Notes under the pieces: model-generated | Databases searched by the model: none | Seen by the model: only the letters and a program-made list of their open reading frames with translations | What the model was told of the DNA's origin: nothing | Origin: CAYXVU01 sp964468725 | GTDB lineage: Bacteria > Acidobacteriota > Blastocatellia > UBA7656 | NCBI GenBank assembly: GCA_964468725.1 | Contig: CAYXVU010000001.1 | Span: 21,633 to 85,632, forward strand | Direction: 5' to 3' | Length of the DNA: 64,000 nucleotides | Shown: one piece after another, positions 33,801-42,375 of the stretch | Numbering within the stretch: the stretch's first letter is position 1 | Layout: each line of letters opens with the position of its first letter | Position numbers and translations under genes: made by a program

Positions 33801-36153
33801 TTGCGCCCGTGTAATTCCCTGCGCTGCTATTGAAGGCATCAAGGTCAACATCCGAGACCGCAGCGTTAGTATCAAGCAAGGTCGCCGGGTCGTTCTCGAC
33901 GTAGGTGAAGCCCGGCCCGACTCCGGTCAAGACCGGCGCATCATTGACCGCATTGATTGTTTGAGTAATCCCGACCGAGTTGGCGCTGATGGCCGTCGTG
34001 CCGCCGGTTGCGCCGGTCAGATTGCGCGTCGAGCCGGTGCTGAGCGCACCGCTCGCTCCCGAATTGTCTATGACATGTGCGCCGAGTAGGGGGGCGAGCC
34101 CATTGAAGTTCAGAGCCGGGACGAAGCGCAGGAAATGGTTGGCTTCGACGATCAACGCGCTCGTCGAACTGGGAGTGCCAATGGTTGTCCAGACGGTTCC
34201 ATTGGTCGAGTATTGCCAACTGCCTTCGAGCGCGGAGGTCGCATTGGTGATGATGGCGATGCCCGCAAGGGTGTTGGCGTTTGAGCCGTCGGGCGGATTG
34301 GGCGCAATCTGATCGAGCGCGTCGGAGAATAGCGAGCCGGTGATGAAAGAGGAGACGGCTTGTGCAGGCGGATTGGCCGTATCTTCGTTGATGGCGGTCA
34401 GCGAAGCGGGGCCGGTTCCCGCCGTCGGCGCATCGTTGACGGCTGTGACCGATTGTTTGATGGCGATGAGGTTGCCGGTGAAGGGATTTTCGAGCGTTCC
34501 GCCATTGGGGTTCTCATCGAATATGGCTCCCGAAATATTGACGCCTGTCGTGCCGACCGTGAAAGCGCCATGCCCGTCCCACAAACGCACGCTGAGGGGC
34601 GGCGTCGTGCCATTAAAATTAGCCGCAGGCAAGAAGCGAACCAATGATGTGGGCGCGACGAGGGTGGCGTTAGCATCGGAGACATTGGCGGCGATAGTCG
34701 TCCAGCTTACGCCGTTGGTCGAATGCTGCCACGCCCCCTGCCCCGGCGTGGCAGCATTGCTGACAAATGCGACGCCGGACAACGGGTTATTGTCGAGGTC
34801 ATCGTATTGGTCACCGAGCAAGCCAGCGAGTTGTGTGCCTGACGGATTGGTCGCATCTTCGAGGATGGCAGCAAGCGTCTCGTCTGTGCCGGTGGCCGTC
34901 GGCCCGATGTTTTCAAAGATTTTACCGTAAATATCCCGTTGATCTGAGGTGACGCGCAGGCTCTCCTGCCAGACGATCTCAACGCCGCCGGTCGCGCCCG
35001 GCACAATTTGCGGACGTTGTTCGAAGGTGTTCGGGCTGATGGGATTAACCAATAATTGATTGGTGCGCGCTTGCCCGGTCTCATCGAAGAGGCGCACGTA
35101 GAGTTCGACATTATCGGTATTGTCGGGATTTTTGCTCGGTTGTTGCCAAACAATCATGTAACCGCCGCTCAACAAGACGGCGACTTGCGCCAGACCGGGT
35201 TGAAAGGCCTCTGCCGACGTATCAATCTGAAAAGCGGGTCCCGGATTGACGAATCCCATTTGATAGACGCGTCCCAACAGATCATTGCCTGACGTATAGA
35301 CCACTAAAATGTCGCCGTTGGGCAATGTGCCGAAGCCGGGAATGGCTCCGCCGACAACCCCATTGATTTGTGTCTGACCGGGAGTGATGCTCGGAATTGT
35401 GCCATCGGCGTTGACGCTGAAGCTTCGGGCAAAGACGTTGCCGGGGCCGCCCGTGTTCCAGACCACATCTACGTGGGTTCCATTGGTTGAGATGGCAGGA
35501 TTGATGACCAGTTGATTGACGATGGCAGTGCCGATGGCAGTTTCGGGACTGATGGGGACAAGGTTTGGCGTGTAGGTGCGAACCGTCAGCCGCGAGTTGG
35601 TGAAATCGGCATTCGCATGTCCCCAGGCGATGATGACATTGCCGTTCGGAAGAGCGGCGGCTTGCGGTTGTTCATTGTCATCGGCAGTCGTCTCGTCGCT
35701 GAGGTGCAGAATCGCGCCGTTGGTCAGCGTATTGCCGGAGACCGTGACGACGGTGCCGAGAATCTGGGTATCGAACGGCGCATTGGGGTTGAACTGCATC
35801 CAGACGATGACGAACCGATTCGCGCCGGTGGCAACGACGCTGACGTTGCGCCAAAACCCATTGCCCGGATCGGTAATCAGCAATTCGGAGGTTGCCGGAG
35901 TGCCATCCGTATTCATCACCCGCGCACCGATGTCGGCATCTCCCGGCGGGGCGGAGTCGGATTCCCAAACGGCGATCAGTCGCCCGTCGGGGAGGGACGC
36001 AACATCAGGAGTGTCCTGACTGTCGGTGGTCGTTGTATTGATCTGAAACTTGGCACCGGCTTCGACCGAAATGAGCCAGATCATCAGGCTCGCCGAAGCG
36101 ATGAGCAAGGTTATCCCACAGGCGATCATTTTTCTCAGTGCCAAACGTTTCAT
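30892..36153 (-). CDS. Giant secreted protein with Ig/cadherin-like and HYR repeats
   Basis: A 1753-residue surface or extracellular protein of unknown target. It begins with a signal anchor (MKRLALRKMIACGITLLIASASLMIWLI). Residues to about 420 are propeller-like repeats with FVIVW and IVWQ strands; a middle part has cadherin-like/VCBS-type modules joined by VNDAP motifs (AVNDAPT, TAVNDAPV, SVNDAPT); about residues 1260-1640 are five hyalin (HYR) repeats, each with DNCDG or DNCPG, CTPPSGS and KGVTTVxC. A separate 100-residue C-terminal domain has GDYLFCCADGTQVIGRGTV and several cysteines. Such proteins act in adhesion or matrix binding. The ATG at 36153 has AGGAG upstream. Closely similar HYR units in the DNA mean that assembly errors are possible here. 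Confidence 0.88.
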   Translation of the reverse strand: MKRLALRKMIACGITLLIASASLMIWLISVEAGAKFQINTTTTDSQDTPDVASLPDGRLIAVWESDSAPPGDADIGARVMNTDGTPATSELLITDPGNGFWRNVSVVATGANRFVIVWMQFNPNAPFDTQILGTVVTVSGNTLTNGAILHLSDETTADDNEQPQAAALPNGNVIIAWGHANADFTNSRLTVRTYTPNLVPISPETAIGTAIVNQLVINPAISTNGTHVDVVWNTGGPGNVFARSFSVNADGTIPSITPGQTQINGVVGGAIPGFGTLPNGDILVVYTSGNDLLGRVYQMGFVNPGPAFQIDTSAEAFQPGLAQVAVLLSGGYMIVWQQPSKNPDNTDNVELYVRLFDETGQARTNQLLVNPISPNTFEQRPQIVPGATGGVEIVWQESLRVTSDQRDIYGKIFENIGPTATGTDETLAAILEDATNPSGTQLAGLLGDQYDDLDNNPLSGVAFVSNAATPGQGAWQHSTNGVSWTTIAANVSDANATLVAPTSLVRFLPAANFNGTTPPLSVRLWDGHGAFTVGTTGVNISGAIFDENPNGGTLENPFTGNLIAIKQSVTAVNDAPTAGTGPASLTAINEDTANPPAQAVSSFITGSLFSDALDQIAPNPPDGSNANTLAGIAIITNATSALEGSWQYSTNGTVWTTIGTPSSTSALIVEANHFLRFVPALNFNGLAPLLGAHVIDNSGASGALSTGSTRNLTGATGGTTAISANSVGITQTINAVNDAPVLTGVGPGFTYVENDPATLLDTNAAVSDVDLDAFNSSAGNYTGASLMIARNGGANAQDLLALSTTGALFTINANALQSGGQTFATFTSSGGTLTLSFTGSGTIPTRALVQDVLRHITYANSSDAPPASVQLDYTFNDGNTGGGQGSGGALTATGNTTITITAVNDAPVNTVPGAQMVNEDTNLAISGLSVSDVDALPASDAITLTLTVSNGTLDVRTDVAGGLTGGNVSGDNTNSLTLTGTQNAINATLAAANGLTYRGTQDFNGSDTLTVTANDQGNTGIPGAQQDQDTVAITVLSVNDAPTLASITPNPTTLLEDAAAQTVNLSGITAGAANESSQTLTLTAMSDNPLLIPNPTVTYTSPNATGSLSYTPVANANGSAIITVMVTDSGGMANGGVATFSRTFTINVTAVNDVPSFTKGADQFVPAAAGAQTVNGWAINLSAGPADESGQMLTFIVSNDNNALFAVQPTINASGTLTYTPTINGNGIATVTVRLMDNGGTANGGQDTSAAQTFLIAVCTLTCPANVTQANDVGQCGAIINYAVPPSGGCGMIACTPPTGTLFPKGITTVTCTASVGSPMPACSFTVTVTDTQPPAVTCPSPIVVNTQGSACSAAVTFTGLSATDNCDGALTPVCTPPSGSTFQKGVTTVNCTASDTSGNSAPCSFTVTVNDTQAPIFDGCTNRSANVAPGSCAASLTFTGLMATDNCDGARTVTCTPPSGSSFPKGVTTVSCLASDTMNNTAMCSFTVTITDNIPPALTCPGNMVITTATNLCAATVSYANATASDNCPGVGVPSCTPPSGSSFPKGVTTVSCTVQDAAGNNAGCSFTVTVNDAQPPSISCPPTVNAPPGVVTYPSPVVSDNCPGVGSPVCNPASGSVFGVGTMTVNCTVQDAAGNSAACSFLVTTFDVCLQDDSQPLNKLFFLSTTGDYLFCCADGTQVIGRGTVTRKGSTYTLSHTGNGVRVQASVTLGSINRGTANLQKPIGTQKCAITDSNTTNNECMCRTASANATK

Positions 36154-36490
36154 ATCTTCTTGACTCCTATTCTCTTTGCGAGGGGTGGCGGTCATGGATG
36201 GATCGCTTAACGGCGGAAGAGAGCGAGCAGTGCAGACCGCAATCTATGGCGCAACGGCGTCGCTTCACGGAAAGGCTCACGATCATGAGGGCTGAAATCC
36301 CCGATTGGATTGATTGCTAAGGTTGGGACTATAGCCGCTTTGGCGGCGCGCAGACGTGGCACTTTTGTCATAAAAAATGCCACGCCCGCAGGGCAAGCAG
36401 GTGGTATGATGCCGCAGAACACACTTGCGCTTCGCAGGGCTAGGCTAGAGAGGGGAAGCCAACAGCGGTCTGCGTACCTCGCATCCGGTA
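36154..36490. other. Divergent intergenic region
   Basis: Between the giant HYR gene and the sigma-like gene. It has a short hairpin (GTGGCA at 36356-36361 with TGCCAC at 36378-36383) but no clear promoter; the TGGCAC there does not have sigma54 spacing. Confidence 0.45.
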
Positions 36491-38533
36491 ATGATAGTGG
36501 GATCAACAGAAAAATCTATGCCGAATCTGGCAAGTCTAGATGAGGTATTAAACGAAGCGTTTCAACTCGCCTACCTGATTATTGGCGACCGCGCGACAGC
36601 GATTCGCATTACCCTAGCCGCGATGGATAATTTGAAAGTTGCGGCTGCGGTGCAGGGCAAACGCAATGCCTACTTGCCAGCCGGGCGTTCAGCGGCGCGC
36701 GGCGCGCGCACCAAAATCTCTCTCAGCGAGATTCATATTCTGCAACGGTTGATCTATATCGAAGCGGAGATCTATGAACGTCTGTTGGAGCAGCAAGCGG
36801 AAACCATCAGCCAAGAAGACCTGCTCATTCACTTCATCAAACATCTGGTCAGAATCACGACCAAGCGCAACTCGTTTTATGTGTCACTCGGATTGAGCCG
36901 CTTGCTCTATAATTACCCGACTGCCGAAGCGACAGAGATTTACAATCTGGTCGTGCAAGACCCCGACCGCATGCGCGACGATTATTACTATCGTTCGCGC
37001 AAACGCAGTTTGATGACCGAGCTAAAGGAGCGGTTCGGCGCGCTGGTGAAGACTCACCGAAACAATCGTCAGGAAGAACGCTTTCAATCGCAGGCTGACT
37101 CTCTGCCATACGCAGGTGTTGTCAAAGCCTGTCTGCTGCGTTTCACGCCTTGGTTTACAGAGTGTGTGTTGCCGGAGAATTTCGACCCGACAAAGCAGAT
37201 CCTCTCGCCGCTGCTCTTTCGCGGCATTGACCCGGATGAAGAGCACGCTGTTGAACTCAATCGTCTGCACACCTTGTTGCACCCTGTCTGTTACGAGCGT
37301 CTGATTGTCGCACTCGGCTTCGCATCCCCCAATCACTGTTTGGAAGCTCCCTACTTTTTCATCTCTGGCGGCGAAGGGCGCTCACCCGATGATCGCTTTC
37401 ATCCGCCACCGCTGACCGAGTCGGAGCGCAATGCCATCAAAAACAGTCTGGATGGCAAAACTCTTCAACGTCAACGCCTCACCGGCGACGCCCTCTGCGT
37501 TCAAGTAGACGGCGTTGAACAGATGCAGTTGCCGCTGCGCCACAAAAGCCAAATCGCTTTCCCGGTCGAAGAAGGTGCAGAGGTGGTGCAAGTGTGCGCG
37601 CTCACTTCAGAAGGCACGGTTCTGCTGGCAACGCACCTGTTGCGTTACGATGAAGCGGGGTTGTTGCCTGCCAACGCGATCACGCGGGCGGGCGGCGGGC
37701 GAGAAGTGAGATTTCGACTGGTGATTTCGGAGCCGTCTGCTGAAGAACCCGCGAGCCTGCTCCTTTATATCGAGTACCGCGAAAACCGACGGCTATCTGC
37801 TTTCGGGCATTCCCTGTGGCAAGGGCTATTTGCCAATCCGGCGAGCGAGGTCGGGCGTGAGTTGCCAGAAGGCAGGCGATGGCAACCGGCGCTCCTGTTG
37901 CTTCTGCTGCTCGTCGCACTGGCAGGCGTATTGATCTATTGGCAAGCCACGAAAGATCGGCCTCAGCCGCCTGTCCTGTCCGAACAGGACGAGAAAGATT
38001 TGCCTTCTCCGTTACCAGCCAATCGCAACGCCGGAACCAATCAGCCGCTCCCCTCGCCCTCACTTTCGCTGCCCCCATCCGACAGGGCTGCCCCTGATGG
38101 CGAGCCGTTAGCTATTAATCCGCAACCGCAGATTCCGTCAGATGGCCGGACGACGCGATCCGCGCAGTCGAAGCTCACGGCAGCAAAACTGCTCTCGATC
38201 ACAAAAGTCTATGTTGACCCGTTGGGAGAAGCGACGGCGAGCCAGTCGGTTCGTCAATCTCTGGTTGAACAATTGCAATCTAGTCCGCGCTTCAGAGTGG
38301 TGGAGAACCGCAATGAAGCCGATGCGGTCTTCAAAGGCCGCGCTCGTCCCATAAGCCGCAACCCGGAACAGGCGAGCGTACAACTCCAACTGGTGAATAT
38401 CGAAGGGCAAATCTTGTGGCCGCTGACTACCGAAAAATTGCCGCGCCGCTATCAGGGGGAGCCGCAAACCGTCGCCGCACAGTTGCTCAGAGACTTGCTC
38501 GACGACATCCAACGATTGGAACGCCAACGCTAG
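36491..38533 (+). CDS. Sigma-like/transmembrane protein with a periplasmic C-terminal domain, unknown function
   Basis: I do not recognise a named family. The 680-residue protein has a helical N-terminal part of about 200 residues; its start (LDEVLNEAFQLAYLIIGDRATAIRITLAAMDNL) resembles region 2 of ECF sigma factors, but with little of regions 3-4. Next comes a globular part, then one membrane helix near residue 475 (WQPALLLLLLLVALAGVLIYW). After a Pro/Ser-rich linker there is a C-terminal domain from about 565 (SITKVYVDPLGEATASQSVRQSLVEQLQSSPRFRVVENRNEADAVFKGRA), like a lipoprotein/CsgG-like fold that compares copies of itself or binds a partner. It could be a membrane-bound sigma or anti-sigma. 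The start could also be 36518; no strong ribosome site is seen. Convergent with the CHAT gene, 19 bases apart. Confidence 0.75.
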   Translation: MIVGSTEKSMPNLASLDEVLNEAFQLAYLIIGDRATAIRITLAAMDNLKVAAAVQGKRNAYLPAGRSAARGARTKISLSEIHILQRLIYIEAEIYERLLEQQAETISQEDLLIHFIKHLVRITTKRNSFYVSLGLSRLLYNYPTAEATEIYNLVVQDPDRMRDDYYYRSRKRSLMTELKERFGALVKTHRNNRQEERFQSQADSLPYAGVVKACLLRFTPWFTECVLPENFDPTKQILSPLLFRGIDPDEEHAVELNRLHTLLHPVCYERLIVALGFASPNHCLEAPYFFISGGEGRSPDDRFHPPPLTESERNAIKNSLDGKTLQRQRLTGDALCVQVDGVEQMQLPLRHKSQIAFPVEEGAEVVQVCALTSEGTVLLATHLLRYDEAGLLPANAITRAGGGREVRFRLVISEPSAEEPASLLLYIEYRENRRLSAFGHSLWQGLFANPASEVGRELPEGRRWQPALLLLLLLVALAGVLIYWQATKDRPQPPVLSEQDEKDLPSPLPANRNAGTNQPLPSPSLSLPPSDRAAPDGEPLAINPQPQIPSDGRTTRSAQSKLTAAKLLSITKVYVDPLGEATASQSVRQSLVEQLQSSPRFRVVENRNEADAVFKGRARPISRNPEQASVQLQLVNIEGQILWPLTTEKLPRRYQGEPQTVAAQLLRDLLDDIQRLERQR

Positions 38534-38552
38534 CCAACCCGTTGCCCGACGC

Positions 38553-41500
38553 TTACCGGTACTCTCCTTGCAACCCGAAGGCCGCCCAGAAATAGGGCGC
38601 GCGCCAGTTGCGAGATTTCCACATCGCCAGTTGGGCAGCGCGCAGCGCGGCAGCCGGACGCAAGCGCGGGCGGGCGAGCATCGCCTGATAAAACCTCTGC
38701 ATCATCTCGGCGGTCGCCTCATCATCTACGTCCCACAAACTGACCAAGACGCGCGCGGCTCCGGCGTACATAAAGCTGCGGGTGATGCCGACCACGCCTT
38801 CGCCTTTGACCTCTTTGCCCAAACCGGTTTTGCAACTGCTTAAAACGACCAGATCAGCCGCAAGCTTCAGATTATAGATTTCGTGAGTGACCAAAAAACC
38901 GTCCTGTTCTTTAGCCTCTTGGTTGACCAAGGAGAGGACGATGCCGGATAGGCTGGGATGAGTATTGTTCAAAAGCGTGTGGGTGGCGAAATGGACATAG
39001 CGATACTGGCCGAGTTCAGGGTCGGTTGCCGTCGTTTTACTCGCATTGAAATCGAGAGCCACCCGCGATTGGGTTGCGGGAACTAACCGGGCGATGGATT
39101 CGGCTTCGCGGCGGGTGAAGGGCAAGCGCGGAAAAACAAGTTGCGTGCTGCTGATCTCCAGATCGCGTGCTGAGCGCGTGAGCGCATTGTCAGGAGTGAA
39201 TTGGATAAGCACCGAGTCTCGCTTTTCGGGCTTCTCTGTCGCAGGCGTTGCGCCTTGACGAGGCTGAACGCGTGCATCATCCGAAGCGAAAATCGGGTCG
39301 GCAAGGACGATTAACGTCCGCGATGGCGCAGGGCGTGCGGCAATCTCTTTTCGTAATACCGCCAACGCAGAGGCCGAAGGCAAGTTGACCACTTCATATT
39401 TGACGACGAGCGGAACGCCAGCCCGCGATGATCGGGGTGCGCTTTCGTGCGGCAGAGGCAGAGCGGCAAAGGGGATATACTGCAACGCACCGTCGCTGAC
39501 GATGAGCAAGCGTTTGCGGTCGGTTTGTTGCAGGGCGGGAGCCAAGATCAGGCGGCTCAACTCAAGTGACGTGCGCTCGTACTCGGCGTCGGCTTTGGCG
39601 ATGCGCGTTTGTCGCTCAACAGCGGTTTCAAAATTGACGCGCTGATTGCGCGCCGCCAGACTGTCATACACTTGGCGGGCGAGCGGTTCGATGATCGCGC
39701 GTTTGGGCAAGTCATAAGCGGTGATCTTGCGATTGGTGACTGCCCACAGATAGCTACGCTCTTCGCCTAATGAATACTCTAACAATGTCGTTTCGTCATC
39801 GAGTACCTCGGCTTGAATCTGTTCAAGGCCGAGCGGCACGGGCTGAGTCAGGGCTGCATAACGCGGACTCGAAAGCTTGATCTTCGCCAACGCCTGCTCG
39901 TATTCGGCAGCCAACGCTTTAATCTCTTCATCAAGGGCGCGTGCTTCCTCCGGAGTATGTGCGCGGCTGAGCAGGCGCACCTGCCTGTCGGTTTTACCCG
40001 TCAGCCGCTCTCGCAGATGGTGTTCGGTTTCCAACAACTCCGGCACGACGCCTTGTCGGATGTCGGCGCGCGATTCGGTCAAACTTTCCAATAAAGTCCG
40101 CGCCCGACGGCGTTCACTGATTTGCAGCGCCTCACCGATGCGCGCCGGTTGACCTTCTTGCTTGGCCAATTGCATGAGCAGGTCAATCGAGAATTCGTAA
40201 GCGTCTTGTCGTGCCGCCAAATAGGTGGCGCGCAGTTCCGAAAGACCGACCTGTGTGCGATTGGCTTCGATGCTGTCTAATGCCTGCGCGATCCATTCTT
40301 GCGCTTTGGGCAATCTCTGCTCGGCGCGTTCGACGGCGGCCAAGCCGAAGAGCGCCACTGGTTCGAGCGAGCGATTCGCGGTCGTGCGGATCAAGGTCAA
40401 GGCTTGCTCGAATGCTGTGCGCGCTTGCGGATAATCGTTCAATCCCAAGTACGCCCGACCGAGACTGCAAAGGGTTGAGGCTTCGCCATACTGATCGCCT
40501 AAACTTTTTCGTAGCGTCAAGGCTTTGCGAAAATGATCGAGCGACTTTTCCATATCGGCCAAGCGATGATAGATAGCGCCAAGAATTGAAAGAGTGGCTG
40601 CTTCGGTGGAACGCGCACTCGTCTCGACTGTTAATCGAAGCGCTTCGTGACCATGTTCCAGTGCGCGCTGCAATTCGCCGAGCGAGGCATAGCCCAAGCT
40701 GAGGTTTTGTAGACTTATGGCTTGCAGTTGACGCCCTCCGACTTCGCGTCCGAGTTGCAGGGCGCGTTGTGATACCTCCAATGCTTTGGCAAAATCGCCC
40801 AGTTGCAGATAGAGAATCCCGATATTGTTTAAGTCAGTAGCTTCGCCAAACCGGTCACCGGCAGCGCGGCGCATCTGTAAAGCCCCCAGCGACGTATCAA
40901 TCGCCTTTTGATACTCGCCCATCCGACTGTAGGCGATGCCAATGTTGCCGAGCGTGACGACTTCATCGCCGCGGCTCGCCAAGGATCGAAAGATGGTTAG
41001 GGCTTGTTGATAATAGGCGATGGCGTCTCGATTCTGACCGAGATTGAAATAGACGATGCCGATATTGTTTAACGAAGACGCTTCCCCCAACCGATCCGCC
41101 ATCTCCCTTGTCAACGATAAGGCTTGCTCGAAAGCCGCTAATGCTTTCGCCGTATCGCCGAGCCGCATGAACGCCAAGCCGATGCCTCTGAGGATGCGGG
41201 TCTCTTCGTCTTTCACCCCATGTGCGCGCGCCAAGTCGAGGCCTTGTTGATAGGCGGCAATCGCTTCTTGGGTCTCGCCTAAACGGAAATAGCTAGTGCC
41301 GAGATTGTTGAGCGTGCCGACTTCGCCCTGCGGGTTTTTGACTGCGCGATGCAAGGCTAAGGCTTGTTTGAAATCTTCTACAGAGCCTTTCACATCGCCG
41401 AGTTCGCGGCGCACGAAGGCGATATTATTCACCGTGAAGGCTTCTCCGAATCGCTCGTCAAGTTTGCGCCAGAGAGCCAGCGCCTCGCGGTATTTCTCAA

Positions 41501-42272
41501 TGGCTTGGCGCTGTGATTCTGCAGTTCGTTGGAAATATAAACGGGTGCCTTCCGATAAGAGGTTGTGAGCGGTGACAAAATCTCTATCGCCTTCGGGCGC
41601 GGTTTCCCAACTGCCCAATCGCTCCAAACTGACGCGGTAGCGCCCCGCCTCGGCGCGCGCATCGCTTGGAGAAATCTCTAACCGATAGTCGCCTGCTGAT
41701 TCGGCTACGGCCCACAGAGATTCACGAAATGGGCTGACTTGCCAATTCAGGTTCACGATCACCTTGCCGCCCGGTTCGATCAGTTGCAGCGTGACATCTA
41801 TTCCAAGTTGCTCGACCGTGACATTGAGATATTGTCCGCTTTGCAGCCCGATGCGATACGCTTGCGTCTTCCCGCGCGCCAGCGTTCGCTCCACACTCTG
41901 TCCGAGTATGAGGTCGGTCAGTTCTGATGCTTGCGGGTTCTGCGCAGAGGCTCTTGCGCTCGCGGATGAGATTGGCTGCTCTGCATCCGCAAAGGCCGCC
42001 AACGCTGAAAGGTGAAAGAGGAGGAGAAACAGTACAAACCCCATCACTGATGTGCCAACGGCATTGTCACGATGTAGCCACTTTGTAAAGGCGGGGCTGC
42101 CCAGACCCGTAGGCTTGCACAGATGAGAATTTGGTTGTGCTTCAAAATGGCCACCAAACAATAATTTCACCAAGCCATGAAGACAGTTCATAGCGCAGAG
42201 AAGATTCGCTAGCAATTGAGCGCTCCTTACCTGAAATGAATGGTTGTAGAGGATCCCCTTGACGAGCGACAT
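38553..42272 (-). CDS. TPR-repeat CHAT-domain protease-like protein
   Basis: A very large (up to 1239 residues) exported caspase-like protein. The hydrophobic segment at about residues 75-93 (VMGFVLFLLLFHLSALAAFADA) is the likely signal sequence, so the true start may be a GTG or ATG near 42047-42044, or the TTG near 42215 that has AAGGAG; I give the longest frame. A beta-sandwich domain resembling PPC follows (LILGQSVERTLARGKTQAYRI), then roughly eleven TPR repeats (about 250-700; units such as TLNNLGTSYFRLGETQEAI) and a C-terminal CHAT domain with catalytic His1098 (YVHFATHTLLN) and Cys1147 (LVVLSSCKTGLG). CHAT proteins cleave or are activated by partners; some act in cell death or signalling. 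Convergent with the sigma-like gene and 100 bases after clpC. Confidence 0.9.
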   Translation of the reverse strand: MSLVKGILYNHSFQVRSAQLLANLLCAMNCLHGLVKLLFGGHFEAQPNSHLCKPTGLGSPAFTKWLHRDNAVGTSVMGFVLFLLLFHLSALAAFADAEQPISSASARASAQNPQASELTDLILGQSVERTLARGKTQAYRIGLQSGQYLNVTVEQLGIDVTLQLIEPGGKVIVNLNWQVSPFRESLWAVAESAGDYRLEISPSDARAEAGRYRVSLERLGSWETAPEGDRDFVTAHNLLSEGTRLYFQRTAESQRQAIEKYREALALWRKLDERFGEAFTVNNIAFVRRELGDVKGSVEDFKQALALHRAVKNPQGEVGTLNNLGTSYFRLGETQEAIAAYQQGLDLARAHGVKDEETRILRGIGLAFMRLGDTAKALAAFEQALSLTREMADRLGEASSLNNIGIVYFNLGQNRDAIAYYQQALTIFRSLASRGDEVVTLGNIGIAYSRMGEYQKAIDTSLGALQMRRAAGDRFGEATDLNNIGILYLQLGDFAKALEVSQRALQLGREVGGRQLQAISLQNLSLGYASLGELQRALEHGHEALRLTVETSARSTEAATLSILGAIYHRLADMEKSLDHFRKALTLRKSLGDQYGEASTLCSLGRAYLGLNDYPQARTAFEQALTLIRTTANRSLEPVALFGLAAVERAEQRLPKAQEWIAQALDSIEANRTQVGLSELRATYLAARQDAYEFSIDLLMQLAKQEGQPARIGEALQISERRRARTLLESLTESRADIRQGVVPELLETEHHLRERLTGKTDRQVRLLSRAHTPEEARALDEEIKALAAEYEQALAKIKLSSPRYAALTQPVPLGLEQIQAEVLDDETTLLEYSLGEERSYLWAVTNRKITAYDLPKRAIIEPLARQVYDSLAARNQRVNFETAVERQTRIAKADAEYERTSLELSRLILAPALQQTDRKRLLIVSDGALQYIPFAALPLPHESAPRSSRAGVPLVVKYEVVNLPSASALAVLRKEIAARPAPSRTLIVLADPIFASDDARVQPRQGATPATEKPEKRDSVLIQFTPDNALTRSARDLEISSTQLVFPRLPFTRREAESIARLVPATQSRVALDFNASKTTATDPELGQYRYVHFATHTLLNNTHPSLSGIVLSLVNQEAKEQDGFLVTHEIYNLKLAADLVVLSSCKTGLGKEVKGEGVVGITRSFMYAGAARVLVSLWDVDDEATAEMMQRFYQAMLARPRLRPAAALRAAQLAMWKSRNWRAPYFWAAFGLQGEYR

Positions 42273-42375
42273 TTTAGTACAAGGGGCAAGGAGAATCTAC
42301 CTTACAATAGGGTCAGCCGGAGGATGGAGCAGTGGCCGCGTCGCCAGAAGTCTCCGGCGACGCGCAGAAGACTGG

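Noticed and set aside
36356..36383. TGGCAC as a sigma54 -24 element
   Set aside because: The GC of a -12 element does not occur at the required distance.
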